From: Taxillus chinensis
Taxonomy: Eukaryota > Streptophyta > Magnoliopsida > Santalales > Loranthaceae
Direction of reading: 5' to 3'
NCBI GenBank assembly: GCA_023512835.1
Contig: CM042088.1
Coordinates: 46,450,699 to 46,514,698, forward strand
Length of the DNA stretch: 64,000 bases
Below the pieces are notes generated by a model, which had not been told where the DNA came from, made no database searches, and saw nothing but the letters and a program-made list of their open reading frames with translations. The position numbers and the translations under genes were made by a program. Shown here piece by piece: positions 26,904-39,995 of the stretch; position 1 is the stretch's first letter, and each line of letters begins with the position of its first letter.

Positions 26904-27627
26904 ATGGGACCTGGGGGGCCTGGTGGTGGAGGTCCAGGGGGAGGAGGGCCTGGCTGGGGACCTGGCGGAGGGCCTGGATGGGGACCTGGTGGCGGAGGGC
27001 CTGGCTGGGGACCTGGGCCTGGTTGGGGTCCGGGTCCCTTTTTTGGAGGACCTGGTGGTTTTTTTGGGGGTTGTGTCGATGGCATATGTGGCATGATAGG
27101 TTCCTGGTATGTTACATATTATACCCTCCCTCCACACTAGAAGTGTAAAGTTTCCCACCATTAATTAACTTGACACATAATTTATTACTCCTCTCCTCTC
27201 CTTTTAACCTAAAGAGTCATTTTTTGTTAGTTTCAATGTGACTTTATATATCTAGTTTTTTTGGGATGTTGTTGTTGTTATTATTATTATTATTAGTTTT
27301 TTTTTAAAACCATTATCAAACGTTACAAGAGGTATTAAAAGCTATTTTGGGTTTTTTTTTAAATATCAATATCATTAATCCCTTTGTATTATTATTATTA
27401 TTTAAGATTTCAAATATTTGTTGGTTTATTAAAGTCTACCCTTCACACAGACATAGTAGTGTCACTGACAGTAGCAAACATCTCAACATTAGAGTTTTGA
27501 TGGCCTAATCTAATGTATGGTTTTCCTGCCCTTTGTGCCCAGCTTGTCCTGCCTGTGCTGTTGCTGGCTGTTTCGAGATTGCTTTGGCGGACCCGGTGGA
27601 CCACCAGGCGGCCCTCGCCCCTTCTAA
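26904..27627 (+). CDS. Gly/Pro/Trp-rich small protein with CYSTM-like C-terminal Cys cluster
   Basis: Two exons: 26904-27106 and 27543-27627, joined through a split Cys codon (TG|C); 95 residues. Residues about 1-55 are nearly only Gly, Pro and Trp in repeats such as GPGWGPGG, followed by FFGGPGGFFGG. The C-terminal part reads CVDGICGMIGSCLSCLC then CCWLFRDCF and a PGGPPGGPRPF tail. The Cys-rich hydrophobic core resembles the CYSTM module of small membrane-associated plant stress proteins, preceded by a Gly/Pro-rich soluble arm. Without the second exon the Cys cluster is lost and the frame runs into intron sequence. An acceptor-like TTGTTCACAG just before 26,871 suggests a leader intron. An upstream in-frame ATG at 26,856 is a less likely start because it would lie inside that intron. 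Function is not known from sequence. Confidence 0.75.
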
Positions 27628-29355
27628 TACACTCCAGGAGCATTAAATTGTTTCTCATTAATGAGCTTTTTTGAAAAGCAATCTCAGTGTTTTTTTTTTG
27701 TGTGCGGTTGGTGCTGTTAAATGTCTAACGATGGAGCAGTGTTTGTTTCCTATTTATGTCCAATGAGATGATATATTTTTAACGGAACATTAATGTTGTG
27801 ATGATGGTGTGTGGAAGAGAGATGAGTAGCTGTCTTTTTTCTCCCTAGTATATATATTATGCCCATGTGATCTCATGTTTTTCACAAATCCCCTGCCGCT
27901 GCCATCTCATTAATTATCTTCCAAAATACAACTAATTAGAAATTTAGGGGAGACTCTCCAACCACCTTAAGGCTTTAATCAATTTGTCAAACTGTGATAC
28001 AGCGAGTAGGATATTATATGTGTTATTATTATTTTTTAAAACAAATAAAATATTATTTACGATTTACATCACATCACATCACCGTAATTGCGTAGCTGAA
28101 CCGGCATGCATATGTTAAAATATTAAATGAGAGCTTATTTTAAAACTTTTAATTTTAAAACAAAATTTACAGAATAGAAGAAAAAAAAACAAAGACTAGG
28201 AGTCCTGAATTTTTTAAAATATAGAATATATAGCTATCATTTTTTAAAATTACTGTTATTTCAAACATTTATTAGGGCGACCAAAAAAAAAAAGGAAAAT
28301 AGGTGCCAGGGTTTGAGGCAGTTTTGCTGGTGATTTAGGAAATGTAACGTAACTCAAAAAATGTACCAAAACCATACAATAAAATAACATAACATTTTGA
28401 TTCATGCCATACAAGTTATGCATAGCACCTAATATTAATTTATTTAATACCAATCTAATGACAGATAATATTTCTGCACAAATTATAAACACCAATGACC
28501 ATATACATACAAATATACTTTTAGTAAAAAATTTTGAAGCTAAAAATTAAAGCAATTGGGTACAAGTATAAAAACAATTTATAAAAATTATACATTTTCA
28601 ATTTTAAAATTCAATTTAATTTTTAAAACAGTAAATTCAAATAAATTTAAAATTATTTAATTTTAAATTTTAATTTATAAAACAAAAATATCTTATAGTT
28701 ATTTTAAAAATTAATTTTAATTATTTTTCATTTTCAAATATAAAAACAATTTAGTATTTTTATTTCAAATCTAAATTTAGTTTTAACTGTAAATTCAAAT
28801 ATTTTTTATTTTATTACTGAACCTATAATATTATATTTTTTAATATTTTTTTGAAAATTCAATTTTAAAAACACTCTTTTTAAAACACATTCTACATAAA
28901 TTTTAAAATTATAATTTAACACAAATTCTGACAAGGAATAAAAAAATATCAAAATAAATGTTCATACCAAACAAGCCGCTAGAGTTCTCAGAATGACACG
29001 ATTCTCTATGGTGATGCCTACAGACTTTTACATGCGTCACCCAGAATATGCAACATGTACATGACAATGGAAAGATATTAACCTACACTACGGAAGAAAG
29101 TAAATTACTGATCTTCTCACAAGGTCTCTGTCCCAATAGAGTCGATCTAAAGCATTATATCGGATTTTACTAGGAGTCCTTGATTTTGTTCTTCCTGATC
29201 CATTGCCAGTAGTGTCAAGAATCAACACAGAAAACAGTACTCTAATTCCCCCCCCCCCCCCTTTATTGTCATGTTTTTGGGAAAACAGAAAACAGTATCA
29301 ATTAATGAAATCATTATCCGTCTGGAATTTTTTAAGTCGCATACCGATTTGTCAG
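27628..29355. other. Intergenic, AT-rich; includes dispersed-repeat member 3
   Basis: Downstream region between the glycine-rich gene and the 3' end of the Tubby-like gene. No gene is supported. It includes the AT-rich repeat at 28,480-28,980 and an 11-bp C run near 29,250. Confidence 0.6.
28480..28980. repeat. AT-rich dispersed repeat, member 3
   Basis: It shares the motifs AAAAACACTCTTTTTAAAAC and AAAATTATAATTTAACA with members at 7,640 and 13,270, and ends CATACCAAACAAGC. The complement of that end, GCTTGTTTGGTATG, resembles the start of member 1. Confidence 0.4.
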
Positions 29356-32300
29356 TTATTCGCAAGCAATCTTGGTGTCGAAGCTGCTGAGACAGATGGC
29401 AAACGCCTGGAAAGCTGATATAGGATACTGATAATCCATGGTGAAAATATCCTTCCCCACTTTCCCAAACTGAAGAATGGAATTCCCATTATCTGGGCCA
29501 GCAAATGCATGCTCTGCAACGAGCTGAAAGTTTTTCACCGAGGCAACTGTCACCCGTCCATTGAAGTTAAGACACCAACACTGGAGTTGCTCATGCCACC
29601 TAGGAGCCTTGTTTTTCAGCACCAACATTCCATGTTGCGGGCTGGGCAAAGGACCTGATTGGAAATTCTCTGTACAAGAAGACTTGGTTCTAAAAGATGG
29701 AAGTGATGGGAGAGAATCCACATTCCCAGACATGAATTCTGTCTGGGTAGGGGCTACTCCACCAGGCTCAATTGAGGAGGAAGGGATAGTAGCCATGGTG
29801 CATTGCATTCTTCTTGGACCCCTGATGATCACAACATGAAATCATGTAATAATTGATTAGCTGATTTGTTAGTCGTTACGCCCTTAATCCTGTTTAATAA
29901 AAGTCTTCCAAGTTGAGAAAATGTGGATTGAGGAAGTTAAAGTTACAACCCTGTCATGCAGAAACTATACAATATTATAGCCTATATTTCCATTGCATGC
30001 ATCTCCCAGACAAAGCGAATTATTTACCTCTCCATTTCCTTTCTCTTTGTCTGCTTTAACCATCCAATTAAGGAAGGGTGATTCTATCCTTACTTCTAAT
30101 CCCCATTCCATTTATTTCCACTCCCAAAGTAGAGAGAAAAGAGGCTTACCTGGAACCCATCACATTTAACTCGTATGAAATGTGTGCAATAGGATAATTG
30201 CCAGGAGGAACTGTAGGGGAGACTTGCTTCAAACCCACCAGTCGGGTGGATCGACATTTCTTAAGTTCGCCTCTTGAGTTTGGAGGCTGTGCATCATATA
30301 TTGTGAACTTGGTCCCCAGAAAGTTTGACCTGTCGAAATGTTTTCACCATGAACGAAAACAATACAAGAACTCTACGCCCTAGAAAATAAACATACCTCA
30401 ACTTCCCAATGTAGGTGCTGCTTCCCTTCGAAACATCATCAGCATTTAGAGAAATGACATAGTCTGTGAATGTAGGGCGACGACATTTCCGCGCGGCAAG
30501 GAGGAACTTGCCAACATCATTTAGTGCTGCATCAGACAAAAGAGTGGGACCACTAAACTTAAAATTTTGGCAGTTTAACATCCAAGCTATTAAATTCAAT
30601 TTGCCCAAGAAACCAATAAGCAAGAACATAATATCCAATAGAGCCTTTGTAACCAGAAACACCACAAAACCGGCATTTTCAGAAAACCGCATAAAAAGGT
30701 AATAATAAACAAAACAACAATAGGGGTAGAAAATTGCTCATTCAGGAATGCATGTGAATTGTGAAGTCAAAACAAATGTGTTAGTCTCTGTAAGTTTACC
30801 TTGACTTAAACTGAGATAAAGATGGTATGTTTGGGTACTACGATTCCGTTTTATATAGCATTGGAGAAGGGAGCATCTTGGACCAGGCTGCCAAAAACAC
30901 CAAATTTCAATATGATTCAAACAGGTAAGATATGCGCCCTAAATATATGACCATTCTTAGAATGAACAATGCAATTCAAAAAATGTGTAGTAACAAAGAA
31001 CAAATGCAAAGAAAACTTCCAATAATATCAAATCTAAACCAGGAGCAGAGGCATGATTTTCACCTAAGGTCACATAAAAATAAAGAGCAAAGACAGTCAT
31101 GGGAAGGCATCCAAAAATCCATAGCATTTAGCCATATACGAGCTGAGCTCACATAGAGAGAGATCTAAAGAGCCATATCAGCAAGAACAAAGTGCAAAAC
31201 AGATTACTTCTAAGAGTTTTAGAGAGATTGATGATGATCTAAAGGCAAGCAAAAGAGAAGACAATGCAGAGTGTAAATGATAAACGAGAGGAACCATAGT
31301 GGATGAGTTTGCTCTGTTTAATCTGTAACTATAAAGAGAGTTAAAAAAGAGAGAGTGAGATCATCTTATAATAGAGACAAAAACCTCATTGTAATCATTG
31401 TTATAGTAAATTGATCTCGGCAGGTTATAGCCTCATCACCCGTGGAGTCGATCACATTGAGCAAATCACGTACATCTTGTGTTCTTGTTACATCACATAA
31501 GACCTAGATCTAACCTAAGATTTCGCAAAAGACAACCCAACCAACTCCTAGCTAAAGAGAAACACCAACAAACCAGTCAGTGAGATTAGATTGTGTTCAA
31601 GAAGGTGGTGATGCAGAGACTATGTTTAGTGTTGTACAATAGCACATCTGTCTGTACCGAGTGTGTTTTGACTTTATCTATTAAAGCTAATTGAAATTCT
31701 GAGGTTGGATAAGCACGCGATGAGCACCCATATGAAGAATATATTTAAATGATAATTTTGTAAACTTTGGGATCTGAATAAAAGAAAAGGCCTAACAAAT
31801 ATCGATTAGGCATTTATTGAGTTGAGCCAATGAGCCCTGATCCAGGGTGGCCAATCAGACCCAGGTTGAGTCCCTCGCTTGGGATTGGCTGAAGCCCAGC
31901 ATATTTTATGGTTCAAGAACTCAACGTTTCAATCATCAAGCTACAATTCTCTAGAGTAGGCATCGAAATATCACGGGTCAGTGCACTGGGAACACGCATC
32001 GCACCACTGATAAGGAAAGAAGCTCTAATTTCTCCTGTTATAATTAAAATTTATGAGCTAATCTTTAAAATTCACTTTAGTATTAATTGGGCACACTAGA
32101 TGATATCACATAGAAACAAGTAAATGTTAGTCTAGCAAACAGCCTGATTCGTAACAACCAATTCATCAGTGTAATGAGAAGCCCTTAATAGACATTATGA
32201 ATAATAATGATACTTTGATCCCAACAACAAAAGGAGGAACACAATATCTACTTCTCCTCCGTTTTGGAATATATGTCCCTCCCCCGGTACTTATCATTTA

Positions 32301-32813
32301 TCAACTCACACTAACATATAAAAAAAATTAATGCGGAACTATATACAGGACCATAACCTCATTTCATAGAAAGAACATATAAATATGGATGAGATGAGAC
32401 GACGAGAAGAATAAGAAATGCAATTAGGAGTAGACAAAGAGCGATACAAGTTTTCACACCTGCTTTAGGGAAATGGGAAAAGTTATTCTTCCAGAGACTT
32501 CGGGGGTTTTAACAATTTCTTTTACGATTTCTCTCCAACTCCTGCACACACAAGCACAAGCCACCACATTTTTCCGGTGAGGCCAAGTGGTTTCAGATGC
32601 TTCAATCCTCACAAGAACATCCCTGAGGATCTCCGGGGGCATGTTGGCCCAACAACTCTGACTAAGGGCATCCACGCAGCTCCCAACCGAGCAGTCAGGA
32701 ACCCCTTTATGTGACTTTGACCTGGATCCATAGCTGAATTTCCCTTCAAACCCTTTCCTAGATATGCTCCCAAATTCACCCCTCATGTCCTGAATAATAC
32801 TCCTAATGGACAT
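29356..32813 (-). CDS. TULP: Tubby-like F-box protein (TLP/TULP), 5 exons
   Basis: F-box plus Tubby protein. Plant members join SCF ubiquitin ligases through the F-box and can bind phosphoinositides at the plasma membrane through the Tubby barrel. Exons in coding order on the minus strand: 32813-32460, 30887-30800, 30526-30397, 30329-30150, 29821-29356; total 405 residues, typical of the family. Exon 1 starts [16 protein letters not shown] and contains the F-box ([17 protein letters not shown] ... [17 protein letters not shown]). The Tubby domain starts [17 protein letters not shown], continues [36 protein letters not shown] and [17 protein letters not shown], and ends with the family C-terminus [18 protein letters not shown]. 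All junctions are GT-AG and the frames close. The 1.57-kb first intron is the largest. Confidence 0.95.
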
Positions 32814-33574
32814 TAGTCCCTACCCTTTTTCTCACTTCCAATTAATAGCAACCCCCAAATTTGTTTTAAACTAAGACTAACGCGATCAATCCGTGCACGA
32901 ACAAAAGATAAAAGCTAGTCAACGACAACAACACCCATGAGCCGTCGCACGAAAAAGACTCGGACATTTCCAACAAAATCCGAAAAATGTTCCCAAACAT
33001 GGTGTTATAATCAAATCGCTGGGAGGCAAAACAAGTGAATGGTCGTTACTTTACAGGTTTTGTGATCATTTCCGCGAATCAAAGCATCAATCGATGTCGC
33101 CAGGGGGGCGAGAGAGACTGACAAAGTCGGACCGCAGCTGCAACATCATCAATCGATCAAGAACAAACCTTATAGCTCTACCAACAATACATCACTGGCG
33201 CAGAATAAATAAATAATCATATCAAAAGCAAATTTCTGAATTAGGGTTCATCGCATCAATCCCCCACCCACGCGAATGTCCATGTTGAACGCGAATTAGG
33301 GCTTTTTTGATGTGTTCGATTTGTGTGTCCGTGTACTGGCGCCAGGAGGCATTGCTCCAATGACACGCGGGTCATTTACGAGTAATTTTAACCCTCACAC
33401 CCCCGTTTTTTTTTTTTTTTCTTTAATCAGACCTTCCAAGTTGCTACTTGATCCAATGTTTACATCTGGCAACGTAGTCTTCGGCCTTTACCATTGGCCA
33501 GCATTGAAGCTCTAAACTGTTCGAACCCGACACCGTGCCAGTTCAAGATCGTTGAATTTTTGCAGGGTTGTTTT

Positions 33575-33620
<46 letters not shown>

Positions 33621-34314
33621 GTTGTTTTGATCTATAGATAATATAAAATTAGAATATTTTAAAAAAAATATTTTAATTTTAAATATCATCAAAAATAAAT
33701 ATTGAAAATGTGCTTAACATCCGTTGTTTTATTGCATACTAGAGTCACATTTTAGAAAAAAAAATCTACACCAACGAAAATAAGGTTATACCTTTTTTCT
33801 TTTGGTTTGTGGCAACTTTATAACAAAACTCATATTCACATAGTCTTATGAAGCTTGTGGTTCAGGAAATGACGTATAAATTTCAATATTTTAGCTTTAA
33901 CATTCAAGAGATGACAAACTCAACAACAACGTACATAACTAGTGGTGGCACGTTCCCAATATTTATTTTTAAAATGCCAACACTTTTATTACATTTCGTA
34001 AAAACGCGTAAAAACTTTCACAACGTTAAAATGGCCTTTCATAATATGCTCAGGGTTTTGTTATAATAATAATAACAATAGTAAATAAGCAATTAAACTT
34101 TTGCGAATTTGTCACCGAAAGTGATTGATAAGGATAAATTTACCAAGGACCTTAGCAATTTTGGAATGCATCATTACTGAAGAATACTGACAATTTCAAA
34201 TTTAGTGTTATTTCCATTTATCAAACCTATAATGTTTTACAGCACACCAAAAATAGATTGATAGCTACCACCATTCAACATAACACGAAGCTACTTGAAC
34301 CAGCATTTTTTTAG
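32814..34314. other. Upstream region of the Tubby-like gene and border of the repeat array
   Basis: This should hold the promoter and leader of the minus-strand Tubby-like gene. A GC-richer stretch lies at 32,880-33,360. A (TAA)n tract lies at 33,575-33,620. No other gene is supported. Confidence 0.55.
33575..33620. repeat. (TAA)n microsatellite, about 46 bp
   Basis: Perfect trinucleotide tract in the upstream region of the Tubby-like gene. Confidence 0.95.
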
Positions 34315-34452
34315 AACATACCTATCTTGTTCCAGAACAAAAAAAAAAATTGAGAGGGAAAGGATAATTTGACAGATCCCGAACCTTCCCACCTAAAAAC
34401 ATTTGATTCCAATGCGTCATTGAAGTAAAATGTCGTTTCTACGATCCTATAG

Positions 34453-34453
<1 letters not shown>

Positions 34454-34491
<38 letters not shown>
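34454..34491. repeat. (TA)n tract at the recurrent intra-unit site
   Basis: It lies between the motif GGTGTTTAC and the motif CCTATAGC of a unit's N module. The paralogous place in other units holds tracts from about 10 to 54 bp. Confidence 0.9.
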
Positions 34492-34493
<2 letters not shown>

Positions 34494-35154
34494 TGTTTAC
34501 CCGATGAATCGCAAACGAAATCCTAATATTATCCGGTAATGAGACGGTGGCAATAACATGTTCGTTATCATCCTTCAACACCTAGAAAAAGTTGCGTAGC
34601 TTCGTCAGTAGTGATAGTTCTTCTTGAATATTCCGTATCCACGTCGCATAGCGTTCCCAGACTACTTCCTCTTTCTGTTTTACGTGCTCCTCAGATTTCG
34701 AACCATCATTAACATCTTCGTATAATCCGGAGCCAAGATCCCAAACGAATTCTACGGGTGCCATTTTCACGGCGCGCGAAATGCAGGGCGGAAAGATAGA
34801 CTGTGCGCAGAGAGAAGGGGAGCAGGCACCGGATGAGGGGGACAGGAGACGTAAACCATAAACCCTACTGATTCCATCTACTCAAGCCCAAATATTATTG
34901 GGCCGATACCCTAAATCCTAATCGCGCACACGCACCCCAACCCCCTGACGTGGACATCTCAATTTTTGACGACGTTGCCAGCAACACCATGGGTTTGAAG
35001 GACAATTCGTCAATTCGTTTGTTAATCCATCGAGGAATAACGCCATACTCTATCACCACTCCTGAATCGTTGTATTTCTTTCATTCTCTTATAGAATGTC
35101 GTTTCTTTCACGTACCAACGATTTTTCTTTTTTCTATGTTGCTGTGGTATAATT

Positions 35155-36237
35155 AGGGTTATCATACTTGCTAAATCCAAAAATGTCATATTTTAATGGA
35201 CTACCATGATCTAACCAGAAAAACTTATTCTGTCTTATTTCAATGCTCTAAACACGAACTTTACTAGTAAAAGAGCAATGATTAGGATTCTTTACCTTGC
35301 ATCTCTCTTGATGAACAGATTTAGGCAACTTGTTTTTTCCGGGCTCAATCCTCTCAGGCCGGATCTCATCATTTGGACATGAGCAAACATCCACAGACAG
35401 TTGAACAAAGTAAGTAGACAATTCTGATCCCTGAGTTACTAACTTCCAGTATGTGTAGACATAATTAATTATTATTTTCAAAAGTTTTACTACTGATAAA
35501 AGAAGCTACTATGACATCTTCTTCTGCTTAGCGGTCTTGGCCCATGATTGTTTACCTTTTAATTTTTTAATTGCCGACTTCTCAGACTGTATTAGGGTAA
35601 CATATTCCACTGCCTCAGTTATGCTGCCTAACTCGTTCCTCTCAGCCAGCTGCATTTGTAATAGCTTATCAAACACATCCCTATTATTCATATGTGCTTG
35701 ATGTATGCATTGGCACAGTTGATCCTAGTGGTTTCGGATGACGTAGACATCGTCGGGCAAGAATGTTTTTAAAGCTACTACACGCTCAAAGTAATGGAAT
35801 CCAAGCCGAAAACATACCTATCTTGTTCCAAAACAAAATATTGAGAGGGAAAGTGTAATTTGACAACTTTCGTACCGTCCCACCTGAAAACATCTGATTC
35901 TAGTGTATCATTGAAGTAATAGGTCTTTTCTTCAACCATGTAGATATATCTATATATATATATAGGTGTTTACTTGATAAATCGCAAACGAAATCTTAAT
36001 ATTACATGGCAATGAGACGGTGGCGATAACATGTCCGTTATCATCCTTTAACACCCAGAAATAGTCTCGTAGCTTCGCTGACAGTGATAGCTCTTCTCAA
36101 ATATTTTGTATCCACGTCGCATAGCGTTCCTAGACTTCTTCTTCTTTCTGTTTTGCGTGCTCCTCGCATTTCGAACCATCATTAACATCTTCATATAATC
36201 CAGAGCCAATATCCCAAACGAATTCTATGGGTGCCAT
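35155..36237 (-). pseudogene. Long-class unit copy with N, M and C modules
   Basis: This is one of the most complete copies. It starts MAPIEFVWDIGSGLYEDV at 36237. The N module runs to about 35,810 with stops and a short (TA)n tract near 35,945. The M module is open at 35,691-35,509 (MNNRDVFDKLLQMQLAERNE). The C module is open at 35,481-35,248 (NYVYTYWKLVTQGSELSTYF), and the remaining tail to about 35,155 resembles SKYDNPNYTTAT of other copies. Stops and frame changes between modules mean no single reading frame is intact. Upstream of the start are the shared promoter-like motifs, though this copy's upstream region is cut at 36,283 by fusion to another fragment. No domain is recognised; the original gene could have been spliced, which I cannot decide. 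Confidence 0.55.
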
Positions 36238-38885
36238 TTTCAAGGCGCGCGAAACGGAAAGATAGAATACGCGCAGAGAGAAGGGGATAACATGTCTGTT
36301 GTCAACCTTCAACACCCAGAAATTGTTGCACAGCTTCGTTGGCAATGGTAGCTCTTCTTGAATATTCTATATCCACTCCGTGTAGCGTCTCCAAGTATCT
36401 TCTACTTTTTGTTTTGGGTGCACCTCAGAGTTCGAACCATCTTCAACATCTTCATATAATCCAGACCCAAGATCCCAAACAAATTCTACAGTTGCCATTT
36501 TCACACCGCGCGAAACGCAGGGTGGGAAGATAGACTACGCGCAGAGAGAAGGGTAGCAAGTGCCGGAGGAGGGGGAGAGTAGGCGTAAACCTTAAACCTT
36601 ACTGATTCCATCTACACAGGCCCGAATATTATTGGACCGATACCCTAAATCCTAATCGCGCACATGCACCCCCACCCCCTGACGTGGACATCTCAATTCT
36701 TGACAACGCTGCCACCAACACCATGGGTTTGAAGGATAATTCGTTAATTCATTTGCCGATCCGTTGAGGAAAAATACCGCACTTCACCACCACTCCTGAA
36801 TCATTGTACTTCTTTCTTTCTCTTGTAGAATGTCGTCTCTTTCTCGTACCAGCGATTTTTCTTTCTTCTATGTTGTTGTGGTTTAATTGGGGTTATCATA
36901 CTTGCTAAACCCAACAATGTGAAATTCTAATACAATACCATGATCTGACCTGTCATACTTGCTCTGTCTTCCTTCAATGCTCTAAACACGAACTTTACTA
37001 GCAAAAGAGCAATGATTAGGGTTCTTTGCCATGCATCTCTCTTGATAAACAGATTTAGGCAACCAGTTTATTCCGGCCTCAATCCTCTCATGCCAGATCC
37101 CATCATTTGGACATGAGCAAACATCTACAAACAGCTGAACAAAGTAAGTAGGCAATTTTGATCCCTGAGTTATCGACTTTTAGTATGTGTAGACATCATT
37201 AATTAGACTTCCTCTTCTTTCTGTTTTGCGTGCTCCTCGCATTTCGAACCATCAACATCTTCGTATAATCTAGAGCCAAGATCCCAAACGAATTCTACAG
37301 GTGCCATTTTCAAGGTGCGTAAAACACCAGGCGGGAAGATAGACTACGCATAGAGAGAAGGAGAGTAGGCGCCGAAGGAGGGGAAGAGTAGACGAAAACC
37401 ATAAAACCTATTGATTCCATCTACTCAAGCCCGAATATTATTAGGCCGATACCCTAAATCCTAATCGTACACACGCACCACCACCCCCTGACGTGGAACT
37501 CTGATGTGGACATCTCAATTCTTGACTACGCTGCCAGCAACACCATAGGTTTGAAGGATAATTCGTCAATTCATTTTCCGATCTATTGAGGAAAAATGCC
37601 GCACTTCATCACCACTACTGAATCATTGTACTTCTTTCTTTTTCTTGTAGGATGTCGTCTCTTTCTCGTACCAGTGATTTTTCTTTCTTCTATGTGCTGT
37701 GGTTTAATTAGAGTTATCATACTTGCTAAACCCAAAAATGCCAAGTTCTAATGGAATACCATGATCTGAACTGTCATACTTGCTCTGTCTTCTTTTAATG
37801 CTCTGAACACGAACTTTACTAGCAAAAGAGCAATGATTAGGGTTCTTTGTCATGCATCTCTCTTGATGAACAAATTTAGGCAACCAGTTTATTCCGGCCT
37901 CAATCCTCTCATACCGGATCCCATCATTTGGACATGAGCAAACATCTACAACCAGCTGAACAAAGTAAGTACGCGATTCTGATCCCTGAGTTACCGACTT
38001 TCAGTATTTGTAGACATCATTAGTTAGACTTCTTCTTCTTTTTATTTTGCGTGATCCTCGCATTTCGAACCATCATCAACATCTTCGTATAATCCAGAGC
38101 CAAGATCCCAAATGAGTTCTACGGGTGCCATTTTCAAGGCACACAAAACGTAGGATGGGAAGATAGAATACACAGAGAGAGAAGGGGAGCAGGCGCCGGA
38201 CAATGGGGAGAGTAGACGTAAACCCTAAAACATACTGATTCCATCTACTCAAGCCCGAATATTATTGGCCCAATACCCTAAATCCTAATCGTACACACGC
38301 ACCTCCACCCCCTAACGTGGAACTCTAATGTGGACATCTCAATTATAGACGACGCTGCCAGCAACACCATGGGTTTGAAGGACAATTCGTCAATTCATTT
38401 GCCGATCCATTAATGAATAATGCCGCACTCCACCACTACTCCTGAATCATTGTACTTCTTTCTTTCTCTAGTAGAATGTCGTCTCTTTCTCATACTAGCG
38501 ATTTTTCTTTCTTCTATGTTGTTGTGGTTTAATTAGGGTTATCATACTTGCTAAACCCAAAAATGCCAAGTTCTAATGGGTTACCATGATCTGACCTGTC
38601 ATATTTGCTCTGTCTTCTTTTAATGCTCTTAACACGAACTTTACTAGCAAAAGAGAAATGATTAGGGTTGTTTGCCATGCATCTCTCTTGATGAACAGAT
38701 TTAGGCAAATAGTTTATTCCGGGCACAATTCTCTCATGCCGGATCCCATCATTTGGGCATGAGCAAACATCTACAGACAGCTAAACAAAGTAAGTAGGTG
38801 ATTCTGATTCCTGAGTTACCGACTTCCAGTATGTGTAGACATCATTAATTAGACTTCTTCCTCTTTCTGTTTTGCGTGCTCTTTG

Positions 38886-39959
38886 TGTAACGCCCCCAAA
38901 TTTGAGACTTCCAAACCGGGTGCGTTAGCGGAAAATAAATATACAAATTTTATATCAATTTCAAACTATTACTTATTTAATCAAACAAACCATTCATTAT
39001 TACAAATTTCAATCCAAGATCTTTAAGGTTTAGGGGTTTAGAGACTAAGTATCCATAACCCATTATTACATAACAAAGCACACGAGCAAACAACTTAATA
39101 AATCTTTAAATTTTCACACAACTTTATTTCCAAGCACTTCTCGACTCCTTATCCTAGTTTCTCCATCCCTTAATTACCTGGGGTTGGAAAAGAAATCATA
39201 AAAAAGGGGAGCTCAAATAACGCGTAAGGGTAAACATAAGTGGGTAAGGAAAAATCATGAAGATATCGAACATAGGAAATATAAGATTTACACATCATAC
39301 ATGATCAACATTTCACAAGAAAATCATAACATGGAAGATTATGTTTGAACATCGTATCATAACATCATGATCTAGGTTAAGTACCCAGATACCATATCAT
39401 AACATAACATATTATCAACTGGTTGACACTCTCCAGGTATGTTCTTTACCCAATGCATTGGAGGTCTTTCTGGAACCACCCATCATAAACTTACTTTGTC
39501 CAAACATAAGAGGTTATAACAACTTTGACATACATAACATGAGGCATCACATAGAATTTCAATAAAACATTCAAAGTTAACAAGGATAACCACGAATATT
39601 AAAATGGTTATCTACCCCAATCAATAAGATAGATTACCAAGAGAGAATTAAAAAGAAACTAATGTTTTCAACAATAAATTGAAAATAGAAAAACTCTTAC
39701 AATAATAATTCCAAATAAAACAAGTTAAAGAGGAAGAAAAAAGAGAGAAAAGGAAAAGAAAAACCCTTACGAAATATAGACTATAATGAAAAAAGAAAAA
39801 AGAGGATAAGAAACCCTTACGAATATAGACTATAATGAAAAAGAAAAAGAGGATAAGAAACCCTTACTATCGCTTGTCGTTCTCCGCGTTCTAAACCTTA
39901 AAAATGTCAAAACACTAAATTAGCATTAATGCTTGAAAAGTTCAATATCACACATATCT

Positions 39960-39995
<36 letters not shown>

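Noticed and set aside
26807..27161. Long minus-strand proline-rich open frames
   Set aside because: They are the complement of the glycine/proline-rich exon of the plus-strand gene; low-complexity GC-rich sequence leaves several frames open. The plus-strand reading has a clean splice to a Cys-rich second exon.
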